DNA of 64,000 nt, from positions 62,001 to 126,000 of the forward strand of contig NZ_AFIJ01000008.1 of the NCBI RefSeq assembly GCF_000214495.1, read 5' to 3'. Of the stretch, positions 17,507 to 27,790 are shown piece by piece. This DNA is from Megasphaera lornae (GTDB lineage: Bacteria; Bacillota; Negativicutes; Veillonellales; Megasphaeraceae). The notes under the pieces were generated by a model. That model ran no database searches. It saw only the letters and a list, made by a program, of their open reading frames with translations, and was not told the origin of the DNA. Within the stretch, counting starts at the first letter, position 1. The number at the start of each line of letters is the position of its first letter. The position numbers and the translations under genes are program-made.

Positions 17507-19207
17507 ATGAAAATGACCGGTGCGCAAGCCCTGATAGAATGTTTAAAACGAGAGCATGTGGAAGTAGTATTCGGCTATCCCGGCGGGGCTGTATTAACCT
17601 TATATGATGAATTATATAAAGCCGCCTTTCCCCATATTTTGACCGGGCATGAACAAGGGGCCGTACATGCCGCCGACGGTTATGCGCGAGCTACGGGAAA
17701 AGCGGGCGTCTGTTTTGCAACTTCCGGCCCGGGCGTGTGCAATATGGTGACAGGGATTGCCACGGCCAATATGGATTCGATTCCCTTAGTCATTATCAGC
17801 GGGCAGGTAGCTACTTCGCTGATTGGCAGAGATTCTTTTCAAGAAGCGGATATTTCCGGCATTACGACGCCGATTACGAAACACAATTATTTGGTTAAAG
17901 AAGTAAGCGAGTTACCCCGCGTGTTGAAAGAAGCCTTCTTTATTGCGACCACCGGTCGTCCGGGGCCGGTGTTGGTGGATATTGCCAAGGATGTGTTTGA
18001 TGCGGAATGTACGTATACCTATCCGGAAAATGTACATTTACGGGGCTATACGGGTACCTATGAAGGTCGGGTTTCGGATTTGGATAAAGCGGTTGCCGCT
18101 TTGGCGGCGGCCGAGCGTCCGGTTTTTTTAACGGGCGGCGGCATTATTGCGGCGAATATGTCGCCCATGTTGCGGCATATTGTGCATACCTTGCAAGTCC
18201 CTGTGGTTACGACGCTTATGGGCAAAGGAGCGGTGTCCGACGACTACGCGTATCACCTGGGAATGGTGGGGATGCACGGCTCTTATGCGGCGAATATGGC
18301 GGTTACCGAATGCGATGTATTGGTCGCCGTGGGGGCCCGCTTTGATGATCGGGTGACGGGAGTAGTGGCTAATTTTGCACCGCAAGCACAAATTATTCAT
18401 TTCGACATTGATAAGGTGGAAATTAATAAAATTGTGCATGCCCATATCAGCGTTAATGGCGATTTGCGATGGTCGTTGCCGTTATTGGCGGATAAATTGT
18501 CCGCATCTTCCGCGGATTTCGCGATGCAGTTTAAAGAATGGCGCGAAACTGTGCGGCAGCGGCATAGCCGACATCCTTTTCAAACCCGACAAGTGCCGCA
18601 TACTATATCACCGAAAAAATTATTTGCGGCCGTGCGGGATTGTACCGATGAAAATACGATTGCTGTAACCGATGTGGGACAACATCAAATGTGGGCGGCG
18701 CAATTTTTCAATTTGTCGCAACCGCGACAATTTCTGTCTTCCGGCGGCTTGGGTACCATGGGTTACGGATTGCCGGCGGCTATGGGCGCCAAAGTGGGGT
18801 GTCCGCAAAAAACAGTCGTTCTTTTTACGGGGGACGGCAGTATTATGATGAACTGCCAGGAATTTATGACGCTAGCCAAATATGGCATTGCGATTAAAGT
18901 GATTGTCTTACAAAATAATGTTCTGGGCATGGTAAATCAATGGCAACGGATGTTTTATGAAGGACATTATGCCGCCTCCGTGCTGGCGGATAATCCGGAT
19001 ATAACCGCCGTTTCCGAAGCGATGGGCGTACGCGGTTGGAAGGTAACCGAACCGGAAGAGCTGACGACGGTCGTGCGGGAGTTTTTGGCGGCCGAAGGTG
19101 CAGGCGTGCTGAATGTACGTATTCCGGAAGATGAAAATGTATATCCCATGGTACCGGGCGGAAAGCGCTTGGATCAAATGGTATTGGGAGGGAAAACGGT
19201 GTCATGA
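17507..19207 (+). CDS. ilvB: Acetolactate synthase large subunit
   Basis: A thiamine-diphosphate enzyme of 566 residues that makes acetolactate or acetohydroxybutyrate. It shows the catalytic-Glu region (GHEQGAVHAADGYARATGK), the TPP motif GDGSIMMNCQEF and the NNVLGMVNQWQ segment typical of AHAS. A GTG at 17498 is in frame; GAGGTG is well spaced for the ATG at 17507. It overlaps ilvN by 4 nt. Confidence 0.96.
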   Translation: MKMTGAQALIECLKREHVEVVFGYPGGAVLTLYDELYKAAFPHILTGHEQGAVHAADGYARATGKAGVCFATSGPGVCNMVTGIATANMDSIPLVIISGQVATSLIGRDSFQEADISGITTPITKHNYLVKEVSELPRVLKEAFFIATTGRPGPVLVDIAKDVFDAECTYTYPENVHLRGYTGTYEGRVSDLDKAVAALAAAERPVFLTGGGIIAANMSPMLRHIVHTLQVPVVTTLMGKGAVSDDYAYHLGMVGMHGSYAANMAVTECDVLVAVGARFDDRVTGVVANFAPQAQIIHFDIDKVEINKIVHAHISVNGDLRWSLPLLADKLSASSADFAMQFKEWRETVRQRHSRHPFQTRQVPHTISPKKLFAAVRDCTDENTIAVTDVGQHQMWAAQFFNLSQPRQFLSSGGLGTMGYGLPAAMGAKVGCPQKTVVLFTGDGSIMMNCQEFMTLAKYGIAIKVIVLQNNVLGMVNQWQRMFYEGHYAASVLADNPDITAVSEAMGVRGWKVTEPEELTTVVREFLAAEGAGVLNVRIPEDENVYPMVPGGKRLDQMVLGGKTVS

Positions 19208-19704
19208 GACAACATTTAGCAATTTTAACCGATAATAAACCGGGCGTATTGACTCATGTAGCCGGACTGATCAGTCGACGGGCGATTAATATAGAGTGTA
19301 TCAATGCCGGGTATACGGAAGAACAGGAAGTGACGCGGATTAATATTGTCGTATCTGTAGAAAGTCGGGAAGAATTGGCTCGGGCCGTGAATCAATTGGC
19401 GAAGTTGATTGATGTAATAAAAGTGGTGAATTTGGATGATCGTCCCTTTGTGGGGTGTGAGTTGGCCATGATTAAAGTCGGCTACAAAAATTCGTCGCAA
19501 CGCGAGGAGCTGGCCAATATGGCGGCACTGTTTCATGCCAAAGTAGTGGATGTGCAGTTGCGGTCGCTTATTTTGCAGGTAGCGGGAAAAGAAGATAGAA
19601 TTGATGCGTTATTGAGAATGTTGCAGGCATACGACGTGTTGGAAATCGCGCGTACGGGACAAATTTCCTTATCTCGCGGAGAGGTGCCGGTTAAGAATAT
19701 GTAG
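19204..19704 (+). CDS. ilvN: Acetolactate synthase regulatory small subunit
   Basis: A 166-residue protein with an N-terminal ACT domain ([28 protein letters not shown]), which binds valine for feedback inhibition, and the usual C-terminal domain. The overlap with ilvB indicates coupled synthesis of the two subunits. Confidence 0.95.
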   Translation: MRQHLAILTDNKPGVLTHVAGLISRRAINIECINAGYTEEQEVTRINIVVSVESREELARAVNQLAKLIDVIKVVNLDDRPFVGCELAMIKVGYKNSSQREELANMAALFHAKVVDVQLRSLILQVAGKEDRIDALLRMLQAYDVLEIARTGQISLSRGEVPVKNM

Positions 19705-19724
19705 AGAAAGAAGAGGAGCAGGAT

Positions 19725-21377
19725 ATGCGTAGTGATGCAGTAAAAAAAGGAAGCACCAGAACCGCCCATCGTACTTTGTTTCATGCTATGGGCTATACGG
19801 ATGAAGAATTGAGTAAGCCGTTAATCGGTGTCGTTAACGCGTTTAATGAAATTATTCCGGGCCATATTCATTTACGGGAAATTGCACAAGCCGTAAAATT
19901 GGGTGTGGCGGCCGCCGGCGGAACGCCTATTGAATTTCCGGCTATCGGGATTTGTGACGGCATTGCCATGGGACATGCGGGCATGAAATATCCGTTAGCC
20001 AGTCGGGAACTCATTTGTGATTCTATTGAAGCCGTCGCTAACGGTCATGCGTTTGACGGGTTGGTGTTAATTCCCAATTGCGATAAAATCGTACCGGGCA
20101 TGTTAATGGCGGCGGGAAGAATCAATATACCGGCCGTTGTGGTCAGCGGCGGTCCTATGTTGGCCGGCCGACATAAAGGGAAAGATATCAGTGTCAGTAC
20201 GATGTTTGAAGCTGCAGGAAAGGTGGAAAGCGGGCAAATGTCGCCGGAAGAATTGCGGACTATGGAATGTCAGGCATGTCCCGGTTGCGGTTCCTGCTCC
20301 GGTTTATTTACGGCCAATACGATGAATTGCATGACGGAAGTGTTGGGCATGGGATTGCCGGGAAACGGTACGATTCCGGCGGCGTATACAGGCGCCAGAC
20401 GCATGTTGGCAAAACAAGCGGGTCATGTGATTATGGAATTGATACGAAAGGATATAAAACCGCGGGATATTATGACGCGGCAAGCCTTTGAAAATGCCAT
20501 TGCCGTAGATATGGCCATCGGCGGTTCTACAAATACGGTGCTGCATTTACCGGCGATTGCTCATGAAGCGGGCGTGGAATTGCCGTTGGAGGTGTTTGAT
20601 GAAATCAGCGGTAAAGCGGCCTATATTTGTAAAATGAGTCCCGGCGGTACCTATCACATGCAGGATTTGAATGAAGCCGGCGGCATTAATGCGGTAATGA
20701 AAGAGTTGACAAAAATACAGTTGATTCATACAGAGGCGCAAACCGTGACAGGCAGTATAGGCGATCGCATTGCGCAGGCGGTGAATGAGCGCCCGGAAGT
20801 GTTGCATAGTGTGGAAAATGCGTATATGCATAAAGGCGGCATTGCTATTTTAAAAGGTAATTTGGCACCGTTAGGATCGGTTATTAAAGAAAGTGCGGTA
20901 GAACCGGATTTATTGACCTATACGGGACAAGCCAAATGTTTTGATTCGGAAGAAGCGGCCATTGAAGCTATTTTAGGCGGAGAAATACACGAAGGACATG
21001 TGGTGGTCATCCGTTATGAAGGCCCGAAAGGCGGACCGGGCATGCGAGAAATGTTGAATCCCACCGCCGTGATTACGGGCATGGGGTTAAAAGTGGCGCT
21101 GTTGACGGACGGCCGTTTCAGCGGTGCCAGTCGCGGCGCGTGCATCGGGCATATTTCTCCGGAAGCTATGGAAGGCGGTCCGATCGCGTTAATTGAAGAC
21201 GGCGATGTCATTGTCATCGATATACCGCAACGAAAATTGGAATTACAAGTCGATGCGGAAGAATTGGCACGACGGAAAGCGGCGTGGAAACAGCCGGAAC
21301 CGAAGGTGAAAACGGGCTATTTATCCCGGTATGCCCGCATGGTTACTTCGGCCTATACGGGCGCTGTTTTACAGTGA
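19725..21377 (+). CDS. ilvD: Dihydroxyacid dehydratase
   Basis: Third enzyme of valine/isoleucine synthesis, an Fe-S dehydratase of 550 residues. Cluster-ligand regions are visible (NCDKIVPGM and [18 protein letters not shown]), as is the C-terminal RFSGASRG motif. It ends the ilvBND unit; the branched-chain aminotransferase and ilvA are not in the window. Confidence 0.96.
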   Translation: MRSDAVKKGSTRTAHRTLFHAMGYTDEELSKPLIGVVNAFNEIIPGHIHLREIAQAVKLGVAAAGGTPIEFPAIGICDGIAMGHAGMKYPLASRELICDSIEAVANGHAFDGLVLIPNCDKIVPGMLMAAGRINIPAVVVSGGPMLAGRHKGKDISVSTMFEAAGKVESGQMSPEELRTMECQACPGCGSCSGLFTANTMNCMTEVLGMGLPGNGTIPAAYTGARRMLAKQAGHVIMELIRKDIKPRDIMTRQAFENAIAVDMAIGGSTNTVLHLPAIAHEAGVELPLEVFDEISGKAAYICKMSPGGTYHMQDLNEAGGINAVMKELTKIQLIHTEAQTVTGSIGDRIAQAVNERPEVLHSVENAYMHKGGIAILKGNLAPLGSVIKESAVEPDLLTYTGQAKCFDSEEAAIEAILGGEIHEGHVVVIRYEGPKGGPGMREMLNPTAVITGMGLKVALLTDGRFSGASRGACIGHISPEAMEGGPIALIEDGDVIVIDIPQRKLELQVDAEELARRKAAWKQPEPKVKTGYLSRYARMVTSAYTGAVLQ

Positions 21378-21482
21378 AGAACGCAAAGGCTGCGGCAAGC
21401 GTGTTCCGTTCCTCTTTTCCGGACCGAAAAAAGGACGGGTACGTGCGGTGCCCGGAAAAAACGGCTTCCGGCAGGCTTTTCA

Positions 21483-21511
21483 TTGACATTAGGAGAGAAA
21501 ATTGCTAGAAT
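21483..21511 (+). promoter_or_regulatory. Promoter of the valS T-box leader
   Basis: TTGACA (21483-21488), 17-nt spacer, TAGAAT (21506-21511), the same layout as the ilvC leader promoter. Confidence 0.85.
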
Positions 21512-21517
21512 GAAGCA

Positions 21518-21751
21518 TATTATAAAGGCGATGAACGGAAGAAGACAGAGAAGGTCGCACAGAGAGACGGCGGTTGCTGTGAAGCCGTTGCGAGGTTCCT
21601 GTCGAGTCACCCGGAAGCCGGCAAGAAAAAGCCTTGCTCGGAAGCAGCCGTTATCTGTCGGATAGAGGGGTCGTATAACGACAACTTAGGTGGTACCGCG
21701 GAAGTTTGCATACTTTCGTCCTGAATATTAGGCGAAAGTATGCTTTTTTTT
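21518..21751 (+). promoter_or_regulatory. T-box leader of valS, valine specifier GTC
   Basis: It contains a Stem I apical module (AGAGAGACGGCGGTTGC, from about 21559), the T-box AGGTGGTACCGCGG (21688-21701) and a terminator (GCATACTTTCG / CGAAAGTATGC plus T8, 21708-21751). The likely specifier is GTC at 21606-21608, followed by ACCCGGAAG, which matches the valyl-tRNA synthetase gene downstream. Uncharged tRNA-Val should prevent termination. Confidence 0.92.
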
Positions 21752-21768
21752 AGTTAGGAGGATGGCTT

Positions 21769-24429
21769 ATGAAATGGAATAAGGAACGTTTGACGAGTTA
21801 TGCGCCGCAAGAAATGGAAATGAAGTGGTATGAATATTGGGAAAAAAACGGCTATTTTCACCAAGAGCCGGAGAATGAAAAAGAAGCGTTCAGTATTGTC
21901 ATGCCGCCGCCGAATGTAACGGGGCAATTACACATGGGGCATGCGTTGGATAATACGCTGCAAGATATTTTAATACGCTTTAAACGCATGCAGGGGTATC
22001 ATACGGCCTGGATTCCCGGGACGGATCATGCCGGTATCGCCACGCAGGTAAAAGTGGAACAACAATTGGCGAAAGAAGGAAAAACAAGGTATGATATCGG
22101 TCGTGAGGCGTTTTTAGAACGGGTCTGGGCATGGAAACAACAATACGGCGATCGCATTGAACAACAGATTCGTCGTCTCGGATCTTCCTGCGATTGGCGT
22201 CGCAAACGATTTACGATGGATGAAACGTGTGCCGCCGCAGTACGGGAAGTATTTGTGTCCTTATATGAAAAAGGTCTTATTTATCAGGGCGAACGCATTA
22301 CCAACTGGTGCCCGCATTGCCATACGGCATTAAGCGATATTGAAGTGGACCACGAAGAAGAGAACGGGCATTTGTGGTATATCAAGTATCCGGTTGTCGG
22401 CGAAGATGCCTATATTATGATTGCCACGACGCGACCGGAAACGATTATGGGGGATATGGCCGTAGCTGTGCATCCGGAAGATGAACGGTTGCGTACGTAT
22501 ATCGGCAAAAAAGTGCGCATTCCCTTTGTGGACAGAGAAGTGCCGGTAATCGGCGATACCTATGTAGATCGGAATTTCGGTACAGGGGCCGTAAAAATTA
22601 CGCCGGCGCATGATCCGAATGACTTTGAAATGGGGCAGCGCCATCAGTTGCCGTCGCTTATGATTATGAACCTGGACGGGACCATGAATGCCGAAGCGGG
22701 AGCGGCGTATGCGGGCATGACGAGAGAAGCGTGCCGACAAGCGGTCGTCAAGGAGTTGGAAGCGATGGGACTGCTTGATCATACGGAAGAGTTGCGGCAT
22801 GCTGTAGGCCATTGCTCTCGTTGTCATACGACGATTGAACCGTTTTCCACCAAACAATGGTTTGTTAAGATGAAACCGCTGACGGCGGCGGCTTTGAACG
22901 CCGTAACGACAGGAAAAACGCAGTTTGTGCCGGATCGGTTTGCGAAAATTTATAACCATTGGCTGGAAAATTTACACGATTGGTGCATTTCCCGGCAGCT
23001 TTGGTGGGGGCATCAAATTCCCGCCTGGTATTGTGACGATTGCGGACAAACTACGGTCAGTCGCGAGGATGTCGGGACCTGCGCTTATTGCGGAAGTACG
23101 CATATTACCCGGGATCCGGATGTGTTGGACACGTGGTTCAGTTCGGCCTTATGGCCCTTTTCCACCCAAGGATGGCCGAAAAAAACAGCGGATATTCAGA
23201 AATTTTTCCCTACTTCCGTGCTGGTTACCGGGTATGACATTATTTTCTTCTGGGTAGCGCGGATGATGTTTATGACTTGCGAGTTTATGAAAGATATTCC
23301 GTTTAAACATGTATTTATTCACGGCTTGGTGCGGGACAGTCTGGGACGTAAGATGAGTAAATCCCTGGGCAACGGCATTGATCCGCTGGGCGTATGCGAA
23401 GAATACGGGGCCGATGCGCTGCGGTTCACGCTGGTTACGGGGAATACGCCGGGAAATGACATGCGGTTTTATATGGAACGTGTAGAAGCCAATCGGAATT
23501 TTGCGAATAAAATTTGGAATGCGTCCAAATTCGTTATTATGAATCTTACGGAGTATGATGACGCATTTGTGCCGGAAGCGGCGGATCTCACTCTGGCGGA
23601 TCGTTGGATTTTAACCATGCTTAACGAAACTGTACAAAAAGTCACCCGTGACCTGGATCGGTTTGAATTGGGAGAGGCGGCGGATACGGTTTACAATTTC
23701 ATTTGGAATTTGTATTGCGATTGGTATATTGAATTGACCAAAAAACGGCTGTATACGTCGACGGATGAACGGAATCGCCGCACGGCCCAATTTGTTTTAG
23801 TGCATGTATTAACCCGCACGCTGGAACTTCTCCATCCGTTTATGCCGTTTGTAACGGAACATTTGTGGCAACATTTACCGCATACCGGGGAGAGTATCAT
23901 GCTGGCTCCGTGGCCGCAAGTGCAGGAACAGTGGCAATTTACAGAAGATGCGGCGCAAATGAATGTTCTTATGGAAGCGATCAAAGCGGTGCGAAATTTG
24001 CGTGCCGAAGCAAAGGTTCCCATGGGAAAACGGGCCCCGATTATGTTGAAAGGCGGTACGGCCGCGTTGACCCGGTTGTTGCAGACGTACGAAAGTTATT
24101 TCCATACGTTGGCGTTTGCCGATACGGTAACCTTGCTGAAGGAAACGGACGGTAAGCCGGAAAATGCGGTGGTGGCGGTTGTTCCGGGAGTGGAAATTTA
24201 TTTGCCGCTAAAAGATTTAATCGATGTGGAAAAAGAACTGGCCCGGGTACAAAAAGAAGAAGCGAAAATCATCAAAGAAATCGCCCGCTTGGAAGGGAAA
24301 TTGCAGAACGCGGGCTTTTTAAGCAAGGCTCCGGCCGAGGTTATTGCCAAAGAAAAGGAAAAACTGGCAACGTATCAAGAAAAAATGACATCCTTGACGC
24401 AGCGGCTGCAGGAATTGAAGAATTTGTAA
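21769..24429 (+). CDS. valS: Valyl-tRNA synthetase
   Basis: A class I aminoacyl-tRNA synthetase of 886 residues. The HIGH-type motif is HMGH (residues 55-58), the KMSKS motif is GRKMSKSLG near residue 527, a CP1 editing domain lies between them, and the C terminus is the ValRS coiled coil (VEKELARVQKEEAKIIKEI). Control is by the T-box leader immediately upstream; folC follows 12 nt later. Confidence 0.97.
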   Translation: MKWNKERLTSYAPQEMEMKWYEYWEKNGYFHQEPENEKEAFSIVMPPPNVTGQLHMGHALDNTLQDILIRFKRMQGYHTAWIPGTDHAGIATQVKVEQQLAKEGKTRYDIGREAFLERVWAWKQQYGDRIEQQIRRLGSSCDWRRKRFTMDETCAAAVREVFVSLYEKGLIYQGERITNWCPHCHTALSDIEVDHEEENGHLWYIKYPVVGEDAYIMIATTRPETIMGDMAVAVHPEDERLRTYIGKKVRIPFVDREVPVIGDTYVDRNFGTGAVKITPAHDPNDFEMGQRHQLPSLMIMNLDGTMNAEAGAAYAGMTREACRQAVVKELEAMGLLDHTEELRHAVGHCSRCHTTIEPFSTKQWFVKMKPLTAAALNAVTTGKTQFVPDRFAKIYNHWLENLHDWCISRQLWWGHQIPAWYCDDCGQTTVSREDVGTCAYCGSTHITRDPDVLDTWFSSALWPFSTQGWPKKTADIQKFFPTSVLVTGYDIIFFWVARMMFMTCEFMKDIPFKHVFIHGLVRDSLGRKMSKSLGNGIDPLGVCEEYGADALRFTLVTGNTPGNDMRFYMERVEANRNFANKIWNASKFVIMNLTEYDDAFVPEAADLTLADRWILTMLNETVQKVTRDLDRFELGEAADTVYNFIWNLYCDWYIELTKKRLYTSTDERNRRTAQFVLVHVLTRTLELLHPFMPFVTEHLWQHLPHTGESIMLAPWPQVQEQWQFTEDAAQMNVLMEAIKAVRNLRAEAKVPMGKRAPIMLKGGTAALTRLLQTYESYFHTLAFADTVTLLKETDGKPENAVVAVVPGVEIYLPLKDLIDVEKELARVQKEEAKIIKEIARLEGKLQNAGFLSKAPAEVIAKEKEKLATYQEKMTSLTQRLQELKNL

Positions 24430-24441
24430 GAGGTGACAGGT

Positions 24442-25746
24442 ATGACGTATGAAGAAGCCGTTTCTTATGTAGAAAACGCTTCCACTTTCGGGATTCAATT
24501 GGGATTGCGGCGGATTACGGAATTGTTGCGAAGGCTTCAGGATCCCCAGAAAAAATATAAAACCGTACATGTAACCGGAACGAACGGGAAAGGGTCGGTT
24601 ACGGCCATGATTGCCTCCGTTTTGGAAACGGCGGGATATGAGGTGGGACGGTATACGTCCCCGCACTTGGAATCGTATACGGAGCGAATCCATGTAAACG
24701 GTAAGGACATTTCCGAAGATGCGTTTGCAACGGCGGTGCAGACGGTGGCCAAAGCGGTGGAAAGCATGCAGGCGGAGGGCTGGGAACGACCTACGGCGTT
24801 TGAAATGTTGACGGCCGCCGCGTTTTGGTATTTTGCCGAAAGGAAGGTCGCCTATGCGGTGATTGAAGTGGGCTTGGGGGGATTGTTGGATTCTACCAAT
24901 GTGATTATCCCGGAAGTTGCGGTGATTACCAATGTGGATTTGGATCATATGAAATACTGCGGCGCTACGATTGCGGAAATTGCGGTGCAGAAAGCCGGCA
25001 TTATAAAAGAAGGGGTTCCGACGGTGACTACGGCAACGGGGGAAGCCTTGGCGGTGATTGCCCGTACGGCATATAAAAAACACAGTCGTTTATATGCGTC
25101 GGATCACAGCTTTTTTGTTACGGCGGACAGCTTGTCCGATCCCTTACGGGGACAGACGGTTACAGTGCGGGAAGCGTACGGATTTACGGTTTCCGCCACG
25201 TTGCCCCTGTTGGGGGAACACCAGAAAAGAAATTGCGCGGCGGCTATGATGGCGTTATTACTATTGGCCCGTACGCAGAAACCGTTGACCCGCACGGCAT
25301 TGGAAAAGGGGATTCAACAGGTACGGTGGCCGGGACGCTTTCAAGTATTGCAGGTACAGGGTCGTACGGTGGTCATTGACGGTGCGCATAATCCTGCCGG
25401 CATTCACGCTTTTTGTCAAACGTATGACCGCGTTTTTTCCAAGCGTCCGCGCGTCTTTGTATTTTCCGTGTTGGCGGATAAAGCGTATCCGCAGATGGTA
25501 CAAGAATTATTTCATGCGGACGATATCGTATTTTGTGCGCCCGCACCGACGCCGCGGACTGCGGATCCGCAGCAATTGGCGGCCCTGCTTCCTTGTGCGG
25601 CAACCGCTTGTGAAACCCTGGAACGCGCTTGGGAAGAGGCATTTCACGCGTTGACCGAAGATGCTGTTCTTTGTGTGGTCGGTTCCTTATATATGCAGAA
25701 TAATATCAGAAAATATATACAGCAAAAATATGGCTTGTCTATATAA
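24442..25746 (+). CDS. folC: Folylpolyglutamate synthase / dihydrofolate synthase
   Basis: An ATP-dependent Mur-ligase-like enzyme that adds glutamate to folates. The P-loop is HVTGTNGKGSVTAM, the Mg/omega region is EVGLGGLLDSTNV, and the C-terminal domain has VVIDGAHNPAG. The ATG at 24442 follows GAGGTGACAGG; the in-frame GTG at 24433 is too close. Length is 434 residues. It probably shares the valS transcript. Confidence 0.93.
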   Translation: MTYEEAVSYVENASTFGIQLGLRRITELLRRLQDPQKKYKTVHVTGTNGKGSVTAMIASVLETAGYEVGRYTSPHLESYTERIHVNGKDISEDAFATAVQTVAKAVESMQAEGWERPTAFEMLTAAAFWYFAERKVAYAVIEVGLGGLLDSTNVIIPEVAVITNVDLDHMKYCGATIAEIAVQKAGIIKEGVPTVTTATGEALAVIARTAYKKHSRLYASDHSFFVTADSLSDPLRGQTVTVREAYGFTVSATLPLLGEHQKRNCAAAMMALLLLARTQKPLTRTALEKGIQQVRWPGRFQVLQVQGRTVVIDGAHNPAGIHAFCQTYDRVFSKRPRVFVFSVLADKAYPQMVQELFHADDIVFCAPAPTPRTADPQQLAALLPCAATACETLERAWEEAFHALTEDAVLCVVGSLYMQNNIRKYIQQKYGLSI

Positions 25747-25751
25747 ATCGA

Positions 25752-25786
25752 AAAATCACTTCCTGTCTTAACAGGAAGTGATTTTT
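25752..25786 (+). terminator. Terminator of valS-folC
   Basis: AAATCACTTCCTGT / ACAGGAAGTGATTT stem with a 4-nt loop and a T run. Confidence 0.93.
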
Positions 25787-25822
25787 TATGGGCGGCAGGG
25801 AAACACAAAGAAAAAAATTAGG

Positions 25823-25870
25823 TTTACAAATAGCGGGCGGATGCGTATAATATAACCATACTATATAGTA
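25823..25870 (+). promoter_or_regulatory. Promoter with palindromic operator-like site
   Basis: TTTACA (25823-25828), 17-nt spacer, TATAAT (25846-25851). The perfect palindrome TACTATATAGTA (25859-25870) sits at the expected transcription start, a good place for a repressor to act. The next gene encodes a small HTH-like protein, so autoregulation is possible. Confidence 0.6.
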
Positions 25871-25891
25871 ACCGGCAGTCGGACAGGGCCG

Positions 25892-26305
25892 GTGACAAAA
25901 ACGCGGCGCAGAGGCGGGGAGTATGGCAGGGAGAGAGAATATGTGTTGACATCTATGACATGGGGACAAGAAAAAACAATACAGGATATAAAAATTGCAG
26001 GTGACAAGAAGACGATGGATGAAACCGGCGGTCAGAAAGAAAAATACGGCGTACACAGGGAGACACGCAAGTGCCCGGCGGAAAAAGCGGCAAGAAAACG
26101 GGAAGGTAAAGCCCGATTTGTCAAAATGTGGAAACAGTGGCTGATGGATATTCACAAGGCGGAAGTGGAAATTGCCCGTGAAGAAGGCGTATCGCAACAA
26201 GCGTTTAATGCCAAAATGCGGAATGCCACCATTCGCTATACGGAATTGGCGGCGATTGTGGAACGCTACGGTTATACAGTAGAAATTACCAAGAAAAAAA
26301 TATAA
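25892..26305 (+). CDS. Small HTH-like protein, start uncertain
   Basis: The last 65 or so residues (FVKMWKQWLMDIHKAEVEIAREEG..., then VSQQAFNAKMRNATIRYTEL) look like a short XRE-type DNA-binding domain of the kind found in small single-domain regulators. The frame is open from a GTG at 25892 without a clear ribosome site; ATG codons at 25957 and 26014 are alternatives, the latter behind AGGTGA. The upstream part of the frame is low-complexity and charged, and may be untranslated. Confidence 0.5.
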   Translation: MTKTRRRGGEYGREREYVLTSMTWGQEKTIQDIKIAGDKKTMDETGGQKEKYGVHRETRKCPAEKAARKREGKARFVKMWKQWLMDIHKAEVEIAREEGVSQQAFNAKMRNATIRYTELAAIVERYGYTVEITKKKI

Positions 26306-26445
26306 GGTAAAAAGCATTGCGACGTGTTACACGAACAATGCTTTTTTTTGCGGCGGAAATACTTTTTTTATACAGCCGGCCCGGCGGATCGGGAGTAGTA
26401 AGATAGGCGCAAGTCGGGTATAATGACATAGGGAGGAAGATACCT

Positions 26446-27711
26446 ATGAACGGAGCAACCTATTATTATCGCTATCGGCGGGAAACGCCGCAGGAACAAG
26501 CCCGGTTACGGGTGGTGTACGCGTTAACGGGTACGGCGTTTTTTTTGCCGTTGCAGTTGGCGGTTATGGAACTGTTTTTTATCTTGGCGGTTATAGCGGC
26601 CGTTTATTACTATAAAAAGTACGGCGGTTTTCGGCGGCCCACACAGCCGTTGCAAGTGCCGGCCGCGTGCTTTGCCGGGGCGGCCTTACTTTCTCTGATC
26701 GGTTCGGAACACTCGGCGTTCGGCTTGGCGTTTTATTGTTTTACCATTCTTCAATACATTATTTTATATTGGTTAATACAATCTTTTATTGGCAGTAAAA
26801 ACGAACGATTGCGTCTTTTAATCGCCGTTGTGGCGGCGGCGACTGTCGTCGGTATATACGGGATGATCCAATTCTTTTTTTTGCTCACCCCGGCATCGGC
26901 ACAATGGGTGGATAAAGCGGCATTTCCTTTATTATATCGGCGCATGTATGCGACCCTGTATAACCCGAATTTACTGGCGCAATTTTTACTCATGACGTTG
27001 AGTGTGTCCGTCTTTTTGGCGGGGTCCCGAAGACGTCCCGCATACCGACGCGTGTTATACGGCGTGTCGCTGTTATTGGCCGTTTGTACAGTACTGACGT
27101 ATTCCCGCGGTGCCTGGCTGGCATTGGCGGCCTTGACCGTATATTTGGGTGCCGTGCGGGATAAACGGTGGTGGTTGTTGTTGCTTGTCGTTCCCGGCGT
27201 GTTGACCGTATATCACGGCGGCCTGACCTATCGGTTGTTATCGGTATTTACCACCCATTCACAAGATACTTCCGTTATTATGCGTTGGTCCATGTGGAAA
27301 AGCGCCTTGCAAATGACCGCCGCGCACCCCGCATTGGGGATCGGATGGGGAGAATTTAAATTTGTGTATCCTCACTATAATTGGCTGATTCGTCATGCGG
27401 GCATGACGATTTATCATGCTCATAATATGTTCCTGAACATTTTAGCGGAAACCGGGATGGGCGGCATTTTTTTCTTTCTCTGGTTCTTTTGGGGGCATCT
27501 ATACTACGCAGGCGGTCAGGGGACTGTTCGCAGTTGGCAATCGGAAACGTACATTCCGGAACTTATGGGCAGTGTTATTCTGGTCACATTCGTTACCGGA
27601 TGCAGTGACTTTGATTTGTTCAGCACGCAAATTTCCATGGTATTTTGGCTTATTTGCGGAATTTTTGCAAGTTGTTATGAAGAAAAAATGCGGAAAAAGT
27701 TTGCGAAATAA
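26446..27711 (+). CDS. O-antigen ligase / polymerase family membrane protein (Wzy_C/WaaL-like)
   Basis: A 421-residue protein with about ten membrane helices and the family segment VLTYSRGAWLALAALTVYLG, followed by a large loop containing HPALGIGWGEFKFVYPHYN and a conserved AHNMFLNILAETG. In this family the loop Arg and His residues join glycan to lipid A core or to a protein acceptor. In a diderm Firmicute it could ligate O-antigen or glycosylate pilin; the nearby genes do not decide. GGGAGGAAG precedes the ATG. Confidence 0.8.
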   Translation: MNGATYYYRYRRETPQEQARLRVVYALTGTAFFLPLQLAVMELFFILAVIAAVYYYKKYGGFRRPTQPLQVPAACFAGAALLSLIGSEHSAFGLAFYCFTILQYIILYWLIQSFIGSKNERLRLLIAVVAAATVVGIYGMIQFFFLLTPASAQWVDKAAFPLLYRRMYATLYNPNLLAQFLLMTLSVSVFLAGSRRRPAYRRVLYGVSLLLAVCTVLTYSRGAWLALAALTVYLGAVRDKRWWLLLLVVPGVLTVYHGGLTYRLLSVFTTHSQDTSVIMRWSMWKSALQMTAAHPALGIGWGEFKFVYPHYNWLIRHAGMTIYHAHNMFLNILAETGMGGIFFFLWFFWGHLYYAGGQGTVRSWQSETYIPELMGSVILVTFVTGCSDFDLFSTQISMVFWLICGIFASCYEEKMRKKFAK

Positions 27712-27718
27712 AGAACGT

Positions 27719-27741
27719 ACATATATAATAATTATATATGT
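27719..27741. promoter_or_regulatory. AT-rich perfect palindrome before rex
   Basis: Two 11-bp arms (ACATATATAAT / ATTATATATGT) around a single base, containing a possible -10 (TATAAT). It does not match the TTGTGA-N8-TCACAA Rex consensus. It could be an operator for another regulator or a promoter with a symmetric core. Confidence 0.4.
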
Positions 27742-27790
27742 GCGTGACAAGAATATTCAGCCGAGTCATGGCCGGATATGGGAGGAATGT

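Noticed and set aside
27719..27741. A Rex-binding site for autoregulation
   Set aside because: The palindrome lacks the TTGTGA/TCACAA half-sites of the Rex consensus.
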